Shown here in pieces: positions 1-8,515 of a stretch of DNA of 23,531 nt. Under the pieces are notes generated by a model that had not been told where the DNA came from, did not search any database, and worked only from the letters and a program-made list of their open reading frames with translations. The stretch is from Polaromonas sp. UBA5171 (GTDB lineage: Bacteria > Pseudomonadota > Gammaproteobacteria > Burkholderiales > Burkholderiaceae_C), in assembly GCA_002413395.1 (NCBI GenBank), contig DHWX01000001.1:1-23531 (forward strand). The letters are read 5' to 3'. How positions within the stretch are numbered: position 1 is the stretch's first letter; each line of letters opens with the position of its first letter. The translations under genes were made by a program, and so were the position numbers.

Positions 1-1175
1 CCCAGCGGGCCTTCGGTCATGATTTGCAGCGGGCTGGCGATGTGCTCCGGCTTGCCGTAGTCAGCGTCAAACAGTCTGGAAACGGTAAAGCCCGTTAGGC
101 CGGCTTTGGGTTTGGAGCCGCGCCCGGTGGCGCCTTCATCGCGGATTTCGCCTCCGGCACCGGTGGACGCACCAGGGAACGGGGAAATCGCCGTGGGATG
201 GTTGTGCGTCTCGACCTTCATCAGCACATGCGTCAGCACGGCGTCAGTGGCGCTATATGTTTGATAGCTGCTTGCGCCCTCGCCTTCTGGTCTAGAGGCC
301 GATTTGGCATAAAAAACCTGGATTTTCGAGCCTTCCATGACCGAGGCGTTGTCGGAATACGCCACCACCGTGTGCTGGGGGTTCAGCTTCTCGGTGTTGC
401 GGATCATGGCAAACAGGCTTTTCTCCTGCGGCACACCGTCAATCGTGAAGTCGGCGTTGAAGATTTTGTGGCGGCAGTGCTCGCTGTTGGCCTGCGCAAA
501 CATCATCAGTTCGACGTCGGTCGGGTTGCGCTGGAACTGGGTAAAGGCATTGACCAGGTAGTCGATCTCGTCGGCCGCCAGCGCCAGGCCAAACTCGGCG
601 TTGGCCGTTTCCAGCGCGGACTTTCCACCTGCCAGCACATCAACGGTCTGCAGCGGCGCGCCCCGAAGCTCCGTAAATAGACCAGTTTCTGCCTGCGCCC
701 GGTCGGACACGACGCTTTCGGTCATCCGGTCATGCAGCAGCGCCGCGACCTGTTCACGCTGGATTTCGCTCAAGGCTGTACTGCTGAAAAAGCCGGTTTT
801 GAACGTCAGCCGATATTCGGTGATGCGCTCGATACGCTTGACCGCCAGCCCGCAATTATGGGCAATGTCCGTCGCCTTGGACGCCCAGGGCGACACCGTC
901 CCAAAGCGCGGCGACACGATGAATCGCAAGGCATCTTCCGGTTCCCTCACAAGCTGGGGACATGGATCGCCGTAGGTCAACAGGGCCGCCAACCGGGTTT
1001 TAAGTGAATCCGTCGGGGGTTCCTCGGTGGCAACCAGATGCACAAACCGGGCGCTGATGCCTGCGATCCTGTCGTGAATCGCTTGCAGACGGGGCAGAAG
1101 TTGCTGGATGCGAAACTCGCTCAGGGCGCTGAGGCCTTGAGGTTCGCCCTCAAAAGTTGACAGGTGCAGGGTCAC
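1..1175 (-). CDS. purL: Phosphoribosylformylglycinamidine synthase, N-terminal part (partial)
   Basis: Large FGAR amidotransferase of purine synthesis: converts FGAR, glutamine and ATP to FGAM in the cytoplasm. About 391 codons of a protein that is usually ~1300 residues lie in the window; the rest runs off the left edge. I read one uninterrupted frame starting at GTG 1175 (MTLHLSTFEGEP), which fits the usual start of beta-proteobacterial PurL; no ATG lies just upstream in frame. Diagnostic motifs are SEHCRHK (about residues 231-237) and THNHPTA (about 323-329), followed by the glycine-rich FPGASTGAGGEIRDEGATGRG region, all of the FGAM synthetase core. Between EGSKIQVFYAK and HVLMKVETHNHP there is an extra in-frame segment (about residues 287-308), encoded by a dispersed repeat listed separately. 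The gene diverges from map. Family assignment is secure. Confidence 0.96.
   Translation of the reverse strand, partial: MTLHLSTFEGEPQGLSALSEFRIQQLLPRLQAIHDRIAGISARFVHLVATEEPPTDSLKTRLAALLTYGDPCPQLVREPEDALRFIVSPRFGTVSPWASKATDIAHNCGLAVKRIERITEYRLTFKTGFFSSTALSEIQREQVAALLHDRMTESVVSDRAQAETGLFTELRGAPLQTVDVLAGGKSALETANAEFGLALAADEIDYLVNAFTQFQRNPTDVELMMFAQANSEHCRHKIFNADFTIDGVPQEKSLFAMIRNTEKLNPQHTVVAYSDNASVMEGSKIQVFYAKSASRPEGEGASSYQTYSATDAVLTHVLMKVETHNHPTAISPFPGASTGAGGEIRDEGATGRGSKPKAGLTGFTVSRLFDADYGKPEHIASPLQIMTEGPL
252..317 (+). repeat. Dispersed hairpin repeat inside purL (copy 1)
   Basis: A ~65 nt unit with the 5 bp inverted pair gctat (252-256) / atagc (264-268), then cttgcg, ctagaggcc (292-300) and an attt/A-rich tail. 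It aligns without gaps over its first ~45 nt to the copy in yheS at 20755. It lies antisense to purL and is translated without a stop as an extra loop. From memory, Comamonadaceae genomes carry many units of this kind (gcta..tagc..ctagaggcc); I could not check that here. Confidence 0.75.
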
Positions 1176-1379
1176 GATCGTGGTGGCCTTGTAGTGGAGA
1201 GAGTGAACGGGATTAGCAGTCTGTAGTGGATCCGCCAGCCGCCAGGCACCAATTTTATCAGCGACCCGGTTTCCCCTCCAGATCAGGCTGGCTTGACCGC
1301 TCGACGCATCAAGCTACCCCGAAAACCATGCGCGTCTGTGGCCAATGCACGCGAAGTGACCCGGTGGGATAATTCACCG
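1176..1379. promoter_or_regulatory. Divergent purL/map intergenic spacer
   Basis: This 204 bp spacer separates the purL GTG start from the map ATG and must hold promoters for both directions. A possible -10-like gataat lies at about 1368-1373, but it is so close to the map start that it would give a nearly leaderless message. I see no convincing -35 partner, PurR-like operator or riboswitch fold. Confidence 0.35.
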
Positions 1380-2219
1380 ATGAGTATTACTTACAAAGAT
1401 GCCGCGGGAATCGAAGGCATGCGCGTGGCCTGCAGACTTGCTTCCGAACTGCTGGACTACCTTACCCCTTTCGTTAAACCGGGCGTGACGACCAACGAAA
1501 TTGATCGGCTGGCGCATGACTACATGACTCAGGTTCAGGGCACGATTCCGGCCACTTTGGGCTACCAGCCCCCCGGCTACACACCTTATCCAAAATCGCT
1601 TTGCTCCTCAATCAATCACCAGGTGTGCCATGGCATTCCGAACGACAAGCCGCTCAAGAAAGGTGACATTGTCAACCTCGACGTGACGGGTATCAAGGAT
1701 GGCTGGCATGGCGACACCAGTCGGATGTTCATGGTGGGAGAAGTCTCGATTGCCGCCAGACGGCTGTGTCAAATCACCTACGAGGCGATGTGGCAGGGCA
1801 TCATGCGTGTCAAACCGGGAGCGCGGCTGGGTGACATTGGCTATGCAATCCAGACTTTTGCGGAAAAGAACGGGTTTTCCGTCGTTCGCGAATTTTGCGG
1901 CCATGGCATTGGCAACAAATTCCACGAAGACCCACAAGTGCTGCACTACGGCCGCCCTGGAACGCTTGAAGAGCTCAAACCCGGCATGACGTTCACCATC
2001 GAGCCGATGATCAATGCAGGCAAACGCGATATCAAGGACGGCCCCGAAAAAGACGGCTGGAGCATCGTGACCCGCGACCATTCGCTGTCAGCCCAGTGGG
2101 AGCACACCGTGCTGGTAACCGAAACCGGCTACGAGGTGCTGACACTTTCCGCCGGCAGCCCGCCGATTCCCGCATTCGTTCTACAAAACAATCTGGTAGA
2201 GGCCGCGGTCAGCGCCTGA
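1380..2219 (+). CDS. map: Type I methionine aminopeptidase
   Basis: Removes the initiator methionine from nascent proteins in the cytoplasm, after peptide deformylase has acted. The 279-residue product has the full metal-binding set of the family: D101 (VNLDVTG), D112 (GDTSRMF), H175 (CGHGIG), E208 (TIEPM) and E241 (WEHTVL), plus the substrate histidine H84 in VCHGIPND. The frame is open back to 1293, but the start at 1380 (MSITYKDAAGIEGMR) matches the usual MetAP N-terminus; the 29 upstream codons have no family resemblance. The C-terminal ~20 residues after the catalytic fold are a short extension compared with the ~264-residue E. coli enzyme. glnD follows after 80 bp on the same strand. 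The map/glnD adjacency is common in proteobacteria. Confidence 0.96.
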   Translation: MSITYKDAAGIEGMRVACRLASELLDYLTPFVKPGVTTNEIDRLAHDYMTQVQGTIPATLGYQPPGYTPYPKSLCSSINHQVCHGIPNDKPLKKGDIVNLDVTGIKDGWHGDTSRMFMVGEVSIAARRLCQITYEAMWQGIMRVKPGARLGDIGYAIQTFAEKNGFSVVREFCGHGIGNKFHEDPQVLHYGRPGTLEELKPGMTFTIEPMINAGKRDIKDGPEKDGWSIVTRDHSLSAQWEHTVLVTETGYEVLTLSAGSPPIPAFVLQNNLVEAAVSA

Positions 2220-2299
2220 TTCAGCCCACAACGGGGGTAGCGCGCCCTTTTGATCACTCTTGCGTCGCTCTTCACAGGTTCTCACTGTTTGATTCACCC

Positions 2300-4951
2300 A
2301 TGACTGAACTGGCCCGGATGCGAGAACAATACCTCACAGGAAAAACCGCACTGCTGGCCTCATTGGCGAGCAGCGGTGCGTCCACCCGGGGCATCCACAG
2401 CCTGCTGAAAAAACTGGCCAGACACACCGACGCTACCTTGCAACTGCTTTGGCAGCGCGCCAGCTTTCCTGCCGCAGCCTGCCTGGTTGCGGTGGGCGGT
2501 TTTGGCCGGGGTGAGCTGTTTCCGCATTCCGATGTCGATGTGCTGCTGCTGTTGCCGGACGATGCCAACGTGGAAAACGATCCAGCCCTCAAAGCCAGGG
2601 TGGAAAGCTTCATTGGCAATTGCTGGGACAGCGGGCTGGAGATCGGCTCCAGCGTGCGCACGGCAGCCCATTGCGTGGAAGAAGCGGCCAAGGATGTGAC
2701 GGTGCAGACGTCGTTGCTTGAAGCCCGCCTGATTGCGGGTTCGAAAAAGAATTTCGCCAGACTGCAACAACAGCTTGATACGGTGCTTGACCCAAAGGCC
2801 TTTTATGTGGCCAAAACACTGGAGCTGCGCCAGCGCCACAACAAGTTTGAAAATACCCCTTACGCCCTGGAGCCCAACTGCAAGGAGTCGCCAGGTGGCC
2901 TGCGCGATCTGCAGGTGGTGCTTTGGGTGGCGCGCGCTGCCGGCTTGGGCAAGTCGTGGGACGACTTGGCGCGTAGCGGCTTGGCCACCGCATTTGAGGT
3001 GCGGCAGATCAAGGCCAACGAAGCACTGCTCAGTCTGGTCCGCGCACGGCTTCACCTCATTTCCGGACGGCGCGAGGACCGTCTGGTGTTCGATCTGCAG
3101 ACTGCGGTAGCCGAGTCCTTCGGCTATGGCAGTGACACGTTTCGCCAACGGGCCGCCCCGAGGCGAAACAGCCCCCGCGGCGGGCAGGGAGGACACGTCA
3201 GTGCCGAGCGTGGAGGTTTTGTTCGCGCCAGCGAAGCGCTGATGCGCCGCTATTATTGGGCGGCCAAGGCAGTGACCCAGCTCAACCAGATATTGCTGCT
3301 CAATATTGAAGAGCGGTTAAGCCCCAGCAGTTGGCCGCTACACCCGATTAATGAACGGTTTTTCGACAAGGCAGGCATGCTTGAAGTCGCCAGCGACGAC
3401 CTGTATGTACGCCAGCCGCACGCAATTCTTGAAACTTTTTTGCTGTATGAAACCACGGTGGGCATCAAAGGCCTGTCAGTGCGCACCTTGCGCGCGCTGT
3501 ATAACGCCCGCAGCGTGATGACAGCCAAGTTTCGCAGCGACCCGGTCAATCGCGACACCTTCCGGCGCATCCTGCAGCAGCCTGAAGGCATCACCCACGC
3601 CATGCGGCTGATGAACCAGACCTCGGTGCTGGGCCGCTATCTCTGGGTCTTTCGCAACATTGTCGGGCAGATGCAGCACGACCTGTTCCACGTCTATACC
3701 GTGGACCAGCACATTTTGATGGTGCTGCGCAATGTGCGGCGCTTTTTCATGGCCGAGCATTCGCACGAATATCCCATGTGCTCGCAACTGGCGGCCGGCT
3801 GGGACAAACCCTGGATCCTGTACATTGCAGCGCTGTTTCATGACATTGCCAAGGGGCGTGGCGGTGATCACTCGACGCTGGGCCGCAAGGATGTGCGTAT
3901 TTTCTGCCGCCAGCACGGGATTGCCGCTGTGGATGCCAGCTTAATCGAGTTTTTGGTAGGCGAGCACCTGAGTATGAGCCGCATCGCCCAAAAAGAAGAT
4001 CTGAGCAACCCCGACGTGATTGCCGCGTTTGCCAGACGCGTGGGCAATGAACGCTACCTGACCGCGCTGTACCTGCTGACGGTGGCCGACATCCGCGGCA
4101 CCAGCCCCAAGGTCTGGAACGGCTGGAAAGGCAAGCTGCTGGAAGATCTCTACCATTACACGCTACGGGTGCTAGGCGGCCGCGCGCCAGATCCAGATGC
4201 CGAGGTAGAGGCGCGCAAACGCGAAGCCCTGACCATCCTTGCCCTGCACGCAGAGCCTTTTGAGGGACACAAGGCGCTGTGGGATACGCTGGACGTGAGT
4301 TACTTCATGCGCCATGATGCAGCCGACATTGCCTGGCACGCCCGCCAGCTGTCGCGCTACGCAGGCAAAGCCAAAACTATTGTGCGTGCGCGCCGTTCAT
4401 CGGCTGGCGAAGGCATGCAGGTGCTGGTGTACACACCCGATGCGCCAGATCTGTTTGCGCGTATTTGCGGTTATTTTGACCAGGCTAGTTTCAGCATCCT
4501 GGATGCCAAGATACACACGGCCAACAATGGCTATGCCCTCGATACCTTTCAGGTCGTGAGTGCCACGCTGGCTGACCACTACCGTGAGCTGGCCGCCATG
4601 ATTGAGGCTGAACTCGGCCGCACCCTGGAAAAACCAGGACCTTTGCCGCCCCCCGGCAAGGGCCGTGTGTCACGCCGCGTCAAAAGTTTCCCAATTGCCC
4701 CGCGGGTGGATTTGCAGCCCGATGAAAAAGCCCAGCGCTGGCTGCTCAGCGTGTCGGCCAGCGACCGCGTCGGGCTGCTGTATCTGATCGCCCGTGTGCT
4801 GGCCCGCCATCGCATCAACCTGCAGCTTGCCAAGGTCATGACACTGGGCGAACGTGTGGAAGATACCTTCCTGATCGACGGTCCCGAGCTGCAGCAGAAC
4901 AAGGCGCAAATCGCGATTGAGACCGAGTTGCTGGAAGCATTAAACGCCTGA
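2300..4951 (+). CDS. glnD: Bifunctional [protein-PII] uridylyltransferase/uridylyl-removing enzyme
   Basis: Nitrogen sensor that uridylylates PII proteins when glutamine is low and removes UMP when it is high. The 883-residue product is close to the ~890 of E. coli GlnD. Domains in order: nucleotidyltransferase with GGFGRGE and SDVDVL (G66-E72, acidic D78 and D80); helical GlnD PII-UTase region containing CKESPGGLRDLQ; HD hydrolase domain with FHDIAKG (H514, D515); two ACT domains (about 706-756 and 812-862), where glutamine is expected to be sensed. The open frame extends upstream to 2096 across the end of map, but the ATG at 2300 (MTELARMREQYL) gives the family-like N-terminus. About 30 extra residues (roughly 279-308) interrupt the helical region and are listed as a repeat. 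The gene converges on the leftward methyltransferase gene, 38 bp away. Confidence 0.96.
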   Translation: MTELARMREQYLTGKTALLASLASSGASTRGIHSLLKKLARHTDATLQLLWQRASFPAAACLVAVGGFGRGELFPHSDVDVLLLLPDDANVENDPALKARVESFIGNCWDSGLEIGSSVRTAAHCVEEAAKDVTVQTSLLEARLIAGSKKNFARLQQQLDTVLDPKAFYVAKTLELRQRHNKFENTPYALEPNCKESPGGLRDLQVVLWVARAAGLGKSWDDLARSGLATAFEVRQIKANEALLSLVRARLHLISGRREDRLVFDLQTAVAESFGYGSDTFRQRAAPRRNSPRGGQGGHVSAERGGFVRASEALMRRYYWAAKAVTQLNQILLLNIEERLSPSSWPLHPINERFFDKAGMLEVASDDLYVRQPHAILETFLLYETTVGIKGLSVRTLRALYNARSVMTAKFRSDPVNRDTFRRILQQPEGITHAMRLMNQTSVLGRYLWVFRNIVGQMQHDLFHVYTVDQHILMVLRNVRRFFMAEHSHEYPMCSQLAAGWDKPWILYIAALFHDIAKGRGGDHSTLGRKDVRIFCRQHGIAAVDASLIEFLVGEHLSMSRIAQKEDLSNPDVIAAFARRVGNERYLTALYLLTVADIRGTSPKVWNGWKGKLLEDLYHYTLRVLGGRAPDPDAEVEARKREALTILALHAEPFEGHKALWDTLDVSYFMRHDAADIAWHARQLSRYAGKAKTIVRARRSSAGEGMQVLVYTPDAPDLFARICGYFDQASFSILDAKIHTANNGYALDTFQVVSATLADHYRELAAMIEAELGRTLEKPGPLPPPGKGRVSRRVKSFPIAPRVDLQPDEKAQRWLLSVSASDRVGLLYLIARVLARHRINLQLAKVMTLGERVEDTFLIDGPELQQNKAQIAIETELLEALNA
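3143..3222 (+). repeat. In-frame GC-rich insertion within glnD
   Basis: This segment encodes Arg/Gly-rich residues absent from typical GlnD between ESFGYGSDT and RASEALMRRYYW. It carries an imperfect GC hairpin, gccc (3171-3174) / gggc (3182-3185), and the strings gccgccccgaggcgaa and gccgagcgtgg. From memory these resemble a GC-rich intergenic repeat of Comamonadaceae whose intact form has a perfect cccc/gggg stem. The identification as that repeat is inference; the extra in-frame segment is visible directly. Confidence 0.55.
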
Positions 4952-4989
4952 CGCCTGGCCGGTTGACGCACCACTTGTCAGCGTGGCGT

Positions 4990-5703
4990 TCACAGCGTTT
5001 TCACCTTCAGGTACCGCAGCAATCGCCCTTTGTACGGCCCCCCCGCGCCTGGCAGCATGGCTATCCGCGTCTCGGTGTGCGAGTAGCCCAGTGAATCCAT
5101 TTTTCGACTGAAGCTGACACGGTTGCCGCGGTCCGGATCAACAATCAGCACCTCCCCATCCGGTTGCGCGTGCAGGTCAATAAATTGAGAAAGCGCCTGC
5201 GGCTGGCCACGGTCATACAGCACATCGCTGCCAATAATGAGGTCAAACCGGCCCAGCAGGGGGTTGTGCCGTGACCAGTTGCCGGTCTGGTATTTCATGG
5301 CGGGCAGATGATTGAGTTTGAGGTTTTCCAGCAAAAAATCAGCCGCCAGAGGATGGCAATCACTAGCGGTGATGTTGCCACCACGCCGGTGCACCACCAG
5401 ACTGGCAAGTCCCAGACCACAGCCCAGTTCCAGAATGCGCTTGCCGCCCAGCTCAAGCGTCAGCATGACATGGGCCAGCACGCGGCTCGACGGCCACAGC
5501 AGACCAAAGATTGGCCAGGCTGCGCAAGAGATGCCTTCCCGCTCGGCCTCGCCCAATGGATCGTAAAACTGCTGCCGGTCCAGCAAGGAGCGCAGCTGGA
5601 TATCCCCGCCGCAGCCGCGGATGGTCTCGAACTTCAACCGATATGGAATTGAAGGCGCGGGCGTTGCAGGGTTCGCCAACCCGCGAGCGGGAGCCTGTGA
5701 CAT
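4990..5703 (-). CDS. Class I SAM-dependent methyltransferase (lysine-methyltransferase-like family)
   Basis: Predicted 237-residue cytoplasmic methyltransferase. Seen: SAM-binding motif I ILELGCGLGLASL (GCG at 94-96), an acidic residue after the second strand (TASDCHPLA), and the motif GSDVLYD (159-164), typical of the methyltransferase-16/ETFB-KMT-like group of protein methyltransferases. The conserved stretch AAWPIFGLLWPSS before motif I also fits that group (family W-P-ss-L pattern). The substrate cannot be told from sequence; a protein lysine such as electron-transfer flavoprotein beta is one possibility from family knowledge. It is the last gene of the leftward smc-zipA-ligA-def block, 92 bp after def, so it may be co-transcribed or have its own promoter in that gap. 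Confidence 0.85.
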   Translation of the reverse strand: MSQAPARGLANPATPAPSIPYRLKFETIRGCGGDIQLRSLLDRQQFYDPLGEAEREGISCAAWPIFGLLWPSSRVLAHVMLTLELGGKRILELGCGLGLASLVVHRRGGNITASDCHPLAADFLLENLKLNHLPAMKYQTGNWSRHNPLLGRFDLIIGSDVLYDRGQPQALSQFIDLHAQPDGEVLIVDPDRGNRVSFSRKMDSLGYSHTETRIAMLPGAGGPYKGRLLRYLKVKTL

Positions 5704-5795
5704 TCAGAAAACTTCCTGCGCACAACACGCTCAAACCAGGCAAAACGGCCTGAATTCAGTGTACGCCTTGACTCCGGTGTGGCCCGCCCATCGTC

Positions 5796-6335
5796 TCAGT
5801 CGTCGGCCGATGCATCCAATCCCGGGAAAAGCACCTCGGTGTAGCCAAACTGCGTGAAGTCCCGGATCCGCATGGGGTAGAGCTTGCCGATCAGATGGTC
5901 GCATTCGTGCTGCACCACGCGGGCGTGAAAACCCTCCACCGTGCGGTCAATCGCGTCGCCATATTGGTCAAAACCGGTGTAGCGGATATGCGAAAAACGC
6001 GGCACCACGCCGCGCAGACCGGGCACAGACAGGCAACCTTCCCAGTCGCTCTCTTCCTCAATGCCCAGGGGCGTGATGACGGGGTTGAGCAGCACGGTGC
6101 GCGGCACGAGCGGGGCATCCGGGTAACGTGGATTAGCCCGGTCCGTGCCAAATATCACCAGTTGCAAGTCCACGCCAATCTGCGGTGCGGCCAGGCCGGC
6201 ACCGTCGACGGAGCGCATGGTGTCGAACATGTCCGAGACCAGAAGATGCAGCGCATCGGTGTCAAAGGCAGTGACGGAGGGGGCCACGCGCAAAAGCCGC
6301 GCATCGCCCATCTTGAGAATTTCGCGAATCGTCAT
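5796..6335 (-). CDS. def: Peptide deformylase
   Basis: Metalloenzyme that removes the formyl group from N-terminal formyl-methionine of new proteins. The 179-residue product has all three family motifs: GAGLAAPQIG (45-54, with Ala where Ile or Val is usual), EGCLSVPG (metal ligand C101) and QHECDHL (ligands H143 and H147, catalytic E144). The ATG at 6335 gives the normal N-terminus MTIREILKMGD. It lies 38 bp downstream of ligA in the same direction, and not beside fmt, so it is the non-fmt-linked def copy seen in many beta-proteobacteria; whether a second def exists elsewhere cannot be judged. With map at the other end of the window, both N-terminal methionine processing steps are represented. 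Confidence 0.96.
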   Translation of the reverse strand: MTIREILKMGDARLLRVAPSVTAFDTDALHLLVSDMFDTMRSVDGAGLAAPQIGVDLQLVIFGTDRANPRYPDAPLVPRTVLLNPVITPLGIEEESDWEGCLSVPGLRGVVPRFSHIRYTGFDQYGDAIDRTVEGFHARVVQHECDHLIGKLYPMRIRDFTQFGYTEVLFPGLDASADD

Positions 6336-6373
6336 GTGTCAATTATCATGGCGCAAACCCGTTTGTACCGCGT

Positions 6374-8479
6374 TCAGTCGTTCGGTGAAGCCAGAAGCGT
6401 CAGCAAGGCCGTTTCATCAATGACCGCAACACCCAGCTCCTGCGCCTTGAGCAGCTTGCTGCCGGCTTCGGCGCCAGCCACCGCGTAATCGGTCTTTTTG
6501 CTGACGGAACCGGCCACTTTGCCGCCGGCCGCTTCAATCCGGTCTTTCGCCTCATCGCGGCTCAAATTGGGCAGGGTGCCGGTAATCACAAAAGTCTTGC
6601 CTGAGAGTGGCTTGGGCGCCACGGCGGCAGGCTCGCCCTCCTCCCAGGTCACGCCGCAAGCGCGCAGTTGCTCGACGACTTCCCGGTTGTGTGGCTGGTC
6701 GAAGAAAGTACGTATGCTTTGGGCGACGACGGGGCCGACGTCGCCGACCTCGATCAGTTGCTCTTCCGTGGCATCCATGATGGCATCGAGCTTGCCGAAA
6801 TGGCGTGCCAGCGCTTTGGCGGTGGCTTCACCCACATGGCGAATACCGAGGCCAAACAGAAAGCGCGGCAGCGTCGTCTGCTTTGATTTTTCCAGCGCTT
6901 CGATCAGGTTGCTGGCCGACTTTTCGGCCATGCGGTCCAGACTGGCGAGCGCGGTCAGGCCGAGCTTGTATATATCGGGCAAGACTCGAATCACATTCGC
7001 GTCCACCAGTTGCTCGACCAGTTTGTCGCCCAAGCCTTCAACTTCCACGGCGCGGCGGTGCGCATAGTGCAGGATGGCTTCCTTGCGCTGGGCCGCGCAG
7101 AACAGGCCGCCAGTGCAGCGGTAGTCGGCTTCGCCTTCTTCGCGCACGGCTGCCGAGCCGCACACCGGACAAGTACGCGGCATCGTGAAAATCTGCGCAT
7201 CGTGCAAGCGCTTGCCGGGCAGCACGCTCACCACCTCGGGAATCACGTCACCGGCACGGCGCACAATTACCGTATCGCCTACCCGCACATCCTTGCGGCG
7301 CGCTTCGTCTTCGTTGTGCAGGGTGGCATTGGTCACCGTAACGCCGCCGACGAACACCGGCGCCAACCTGGCCACCGGCGTGAGTTTGCCGGTGCGGCCC
7401 ACCTGCACGTCAATGCCAAGCACGGTGGTGAGCTGCTCCTGGGCCGGGTATTTGTGCGCGACGGCCCAGCGCGGTTCGCGCGTGACAAAGCCCAGTTTGT
7501 TCTGCAGTGCAAGGTTGTTGACCTTGTACACCACACCATCAATGTCATAGGGAAGGCGGTCACGCTGGTGCCCGATTGCCTCGTGAAACGCTATTAATTC
7601 AGCAGCACCTTGTGCAATTCGTGTCTGGGCTGCAACCGGAAAACCCCATGAATTAAGGGTTTTCAACAGTTCATAGTGGGTGGCAAATACCGGTCCGCCC
7701 TCTTGCGGCTGCGTGATCTCGCCGACACCATAAGCAAAAAAACTCAGGCGGCGCTGCGCCGCAATCGCTGGATCAAGCTGGCGCACGGCTCCCGCAGCGG
7801 CATTGCGCGGGTTGACGAAAGTTTTTTCACCCTTGATCCCCTGCGCGATTTTTTCGCGCTGTCTTTCATTCAAGGCCTCAAAATCAGCGCGGCGCATATA
7901 GACCTCACCGCGCACTTCCATCACGACTGGCGCGCTGGCAGGCAGCTTGAGTGGTATCTGGTTGATGGTGCGGATGTTCTGCGTGACGTCTTCACCCACC
8001 TCGCCGTCACCGCGCGTGGCGGCCTGAACCAGTACACCATGTTCATAGCGCAGATTTATGGCCAGGCCATCAAACTTGAGTTCGGCCACATACTCGATCG
8101 GGGGATCAGAATCGCCCAAACTCATTTCCTTGCGCACGCGGCTGTCGAAATTTTTCGCTCCGGTAGGCTCGGTGTCGGTTTCAGTGCGAATGCTGAGCAT
8201 GGGTACCCGGTGGCGTACGCTGGCAAACTGGTCCAGCGGCTTGCCGCCGACACGCTGCGTCGGCGAGTCCGCCGTCATGAGTTCCGGATGTGCTGCTTCG
8301 AGGCCCTGCAACTCCGTGAACAGCCGGTCATATTCGCTATCGTGAATCGTCGGCGCATCAAGCACGTAGTAGCGGTGGGCATGCAGACGAAGCTGCTCGC
8401 GCAGGGCTGCAATGTGCCCGGCCACTGAGCTTGCCTGCCTCGGCGGTTCAGACTGCGCAAACAGGTCAGGCGTTGCCAT
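6374..8479 (-). CDS. ligA: NAD-dependent DNA ligase LigA
   Basis: Seals nicks between Okazaki fragments and in repair, using NAD+. The ~701-residue product shows the domain order of the family: N-terminal Ia domain with HRYYVLDAPTIHDSEYDRL, adenylation domain with the KxDG lysine in ELKFDGLAI (K135), OB fold, four-cysteine zinc finger (C437, C440, C455, C461, same spacing as E. coli), helix-hairpin-helix repeats (GLGIRHVGEATAKALA) and a C-terminal BRCT domain (GKTFVITGTLPNLSR onward). I chose ATG 8479 (MATPDLFAQ); an in-frame TTG four codons upstream (8491) is an alternative. The zipA-like gene ends 36 bp before this start, and the zipA-ligA pairing matches the conserved order in many proteobacteria. 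Confidence 0.96.
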   Translation of the reverse strand: MATPDLFAQSEPPRQASSVAGHIAALREQLRLHAHRYYVLDAPTIHDSEYDRLFTELQGLEAAHPELMTADSPTQRVGGKPLDQFASVRHRVPMLSIRTETDTEPTGAKNFDSRVRKEMSLGDSDPPIEYVAELKFDGLAINLRYEHGVLVQAATRGDGEVGEDVTQNIRTINQIPLKLPASAPVVMEVRGEVYMRRADFEALNERQREKIAQGIKGEKTFVNPRNAAAGAVRQLDPAIAAQRRLSFFAYGVGEITQPQEGGPVFATHYELLKTLNSWGFPVAAQTRIAQGAAELIAFHEAIGHQRDRLPYDIDGVVYKVNNLALQNKLGFVTREPRWAVAHKYPAQEQLTTVLGIDVQVGRTGKLTPVARLAPVFVGGVTVTNATLHNEDEARRKDVRVGDTVIVRRAGDVIPEVVSVLPGKRLHDAQIFTMPRTCPVCGSAAVREEGEADYRCTGGLFCAAQRKEAILHYAHRRAVEVEGLGDKLVEQLVDANVIRVLPDIYKLGLTALASLDRMAEKSASNLIEALEKSKQTTLPRFLFGLGIRHVGEATAKALARHFGKLDAIMDATEEQLIEVGDVGPVVAQSIRTFFDQPHNREVVEQLRACGVTWEEGEPAAVAPKPLSGKTFVITGTLPNLSRDEAKDRIEAAGGKVAGSVSKKTDYAVAGAEAGSKLLKAQELGVAVIDETALLTLLASPND

Positions 8480-8515
8480 GGGAAGCTTCAAAAGGCAACA
8501 CCGTGCTGATGCACA

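Noticed and set aside
2360..3196. 278-codon minus-strand frame opposite glnD
   Set aside because: Antisense to the nucleotidyltransferase and helical parts of glnD, which are intact and conserved.
4935..4995. Possible terminator between convergent glnD and the methyltransferase gene
   Set aside because: Only a 6 bp aacgcc/ggcgtt pairing with a ~40 nt loop and no clean U-run on either strand.
7585..7625. gctattaattcagcagc in ligA, reminiscent of the repeat
   Set aside because: The encoded protein follows the normal LigA pattern there with no extra residues, so it is not an insertion.
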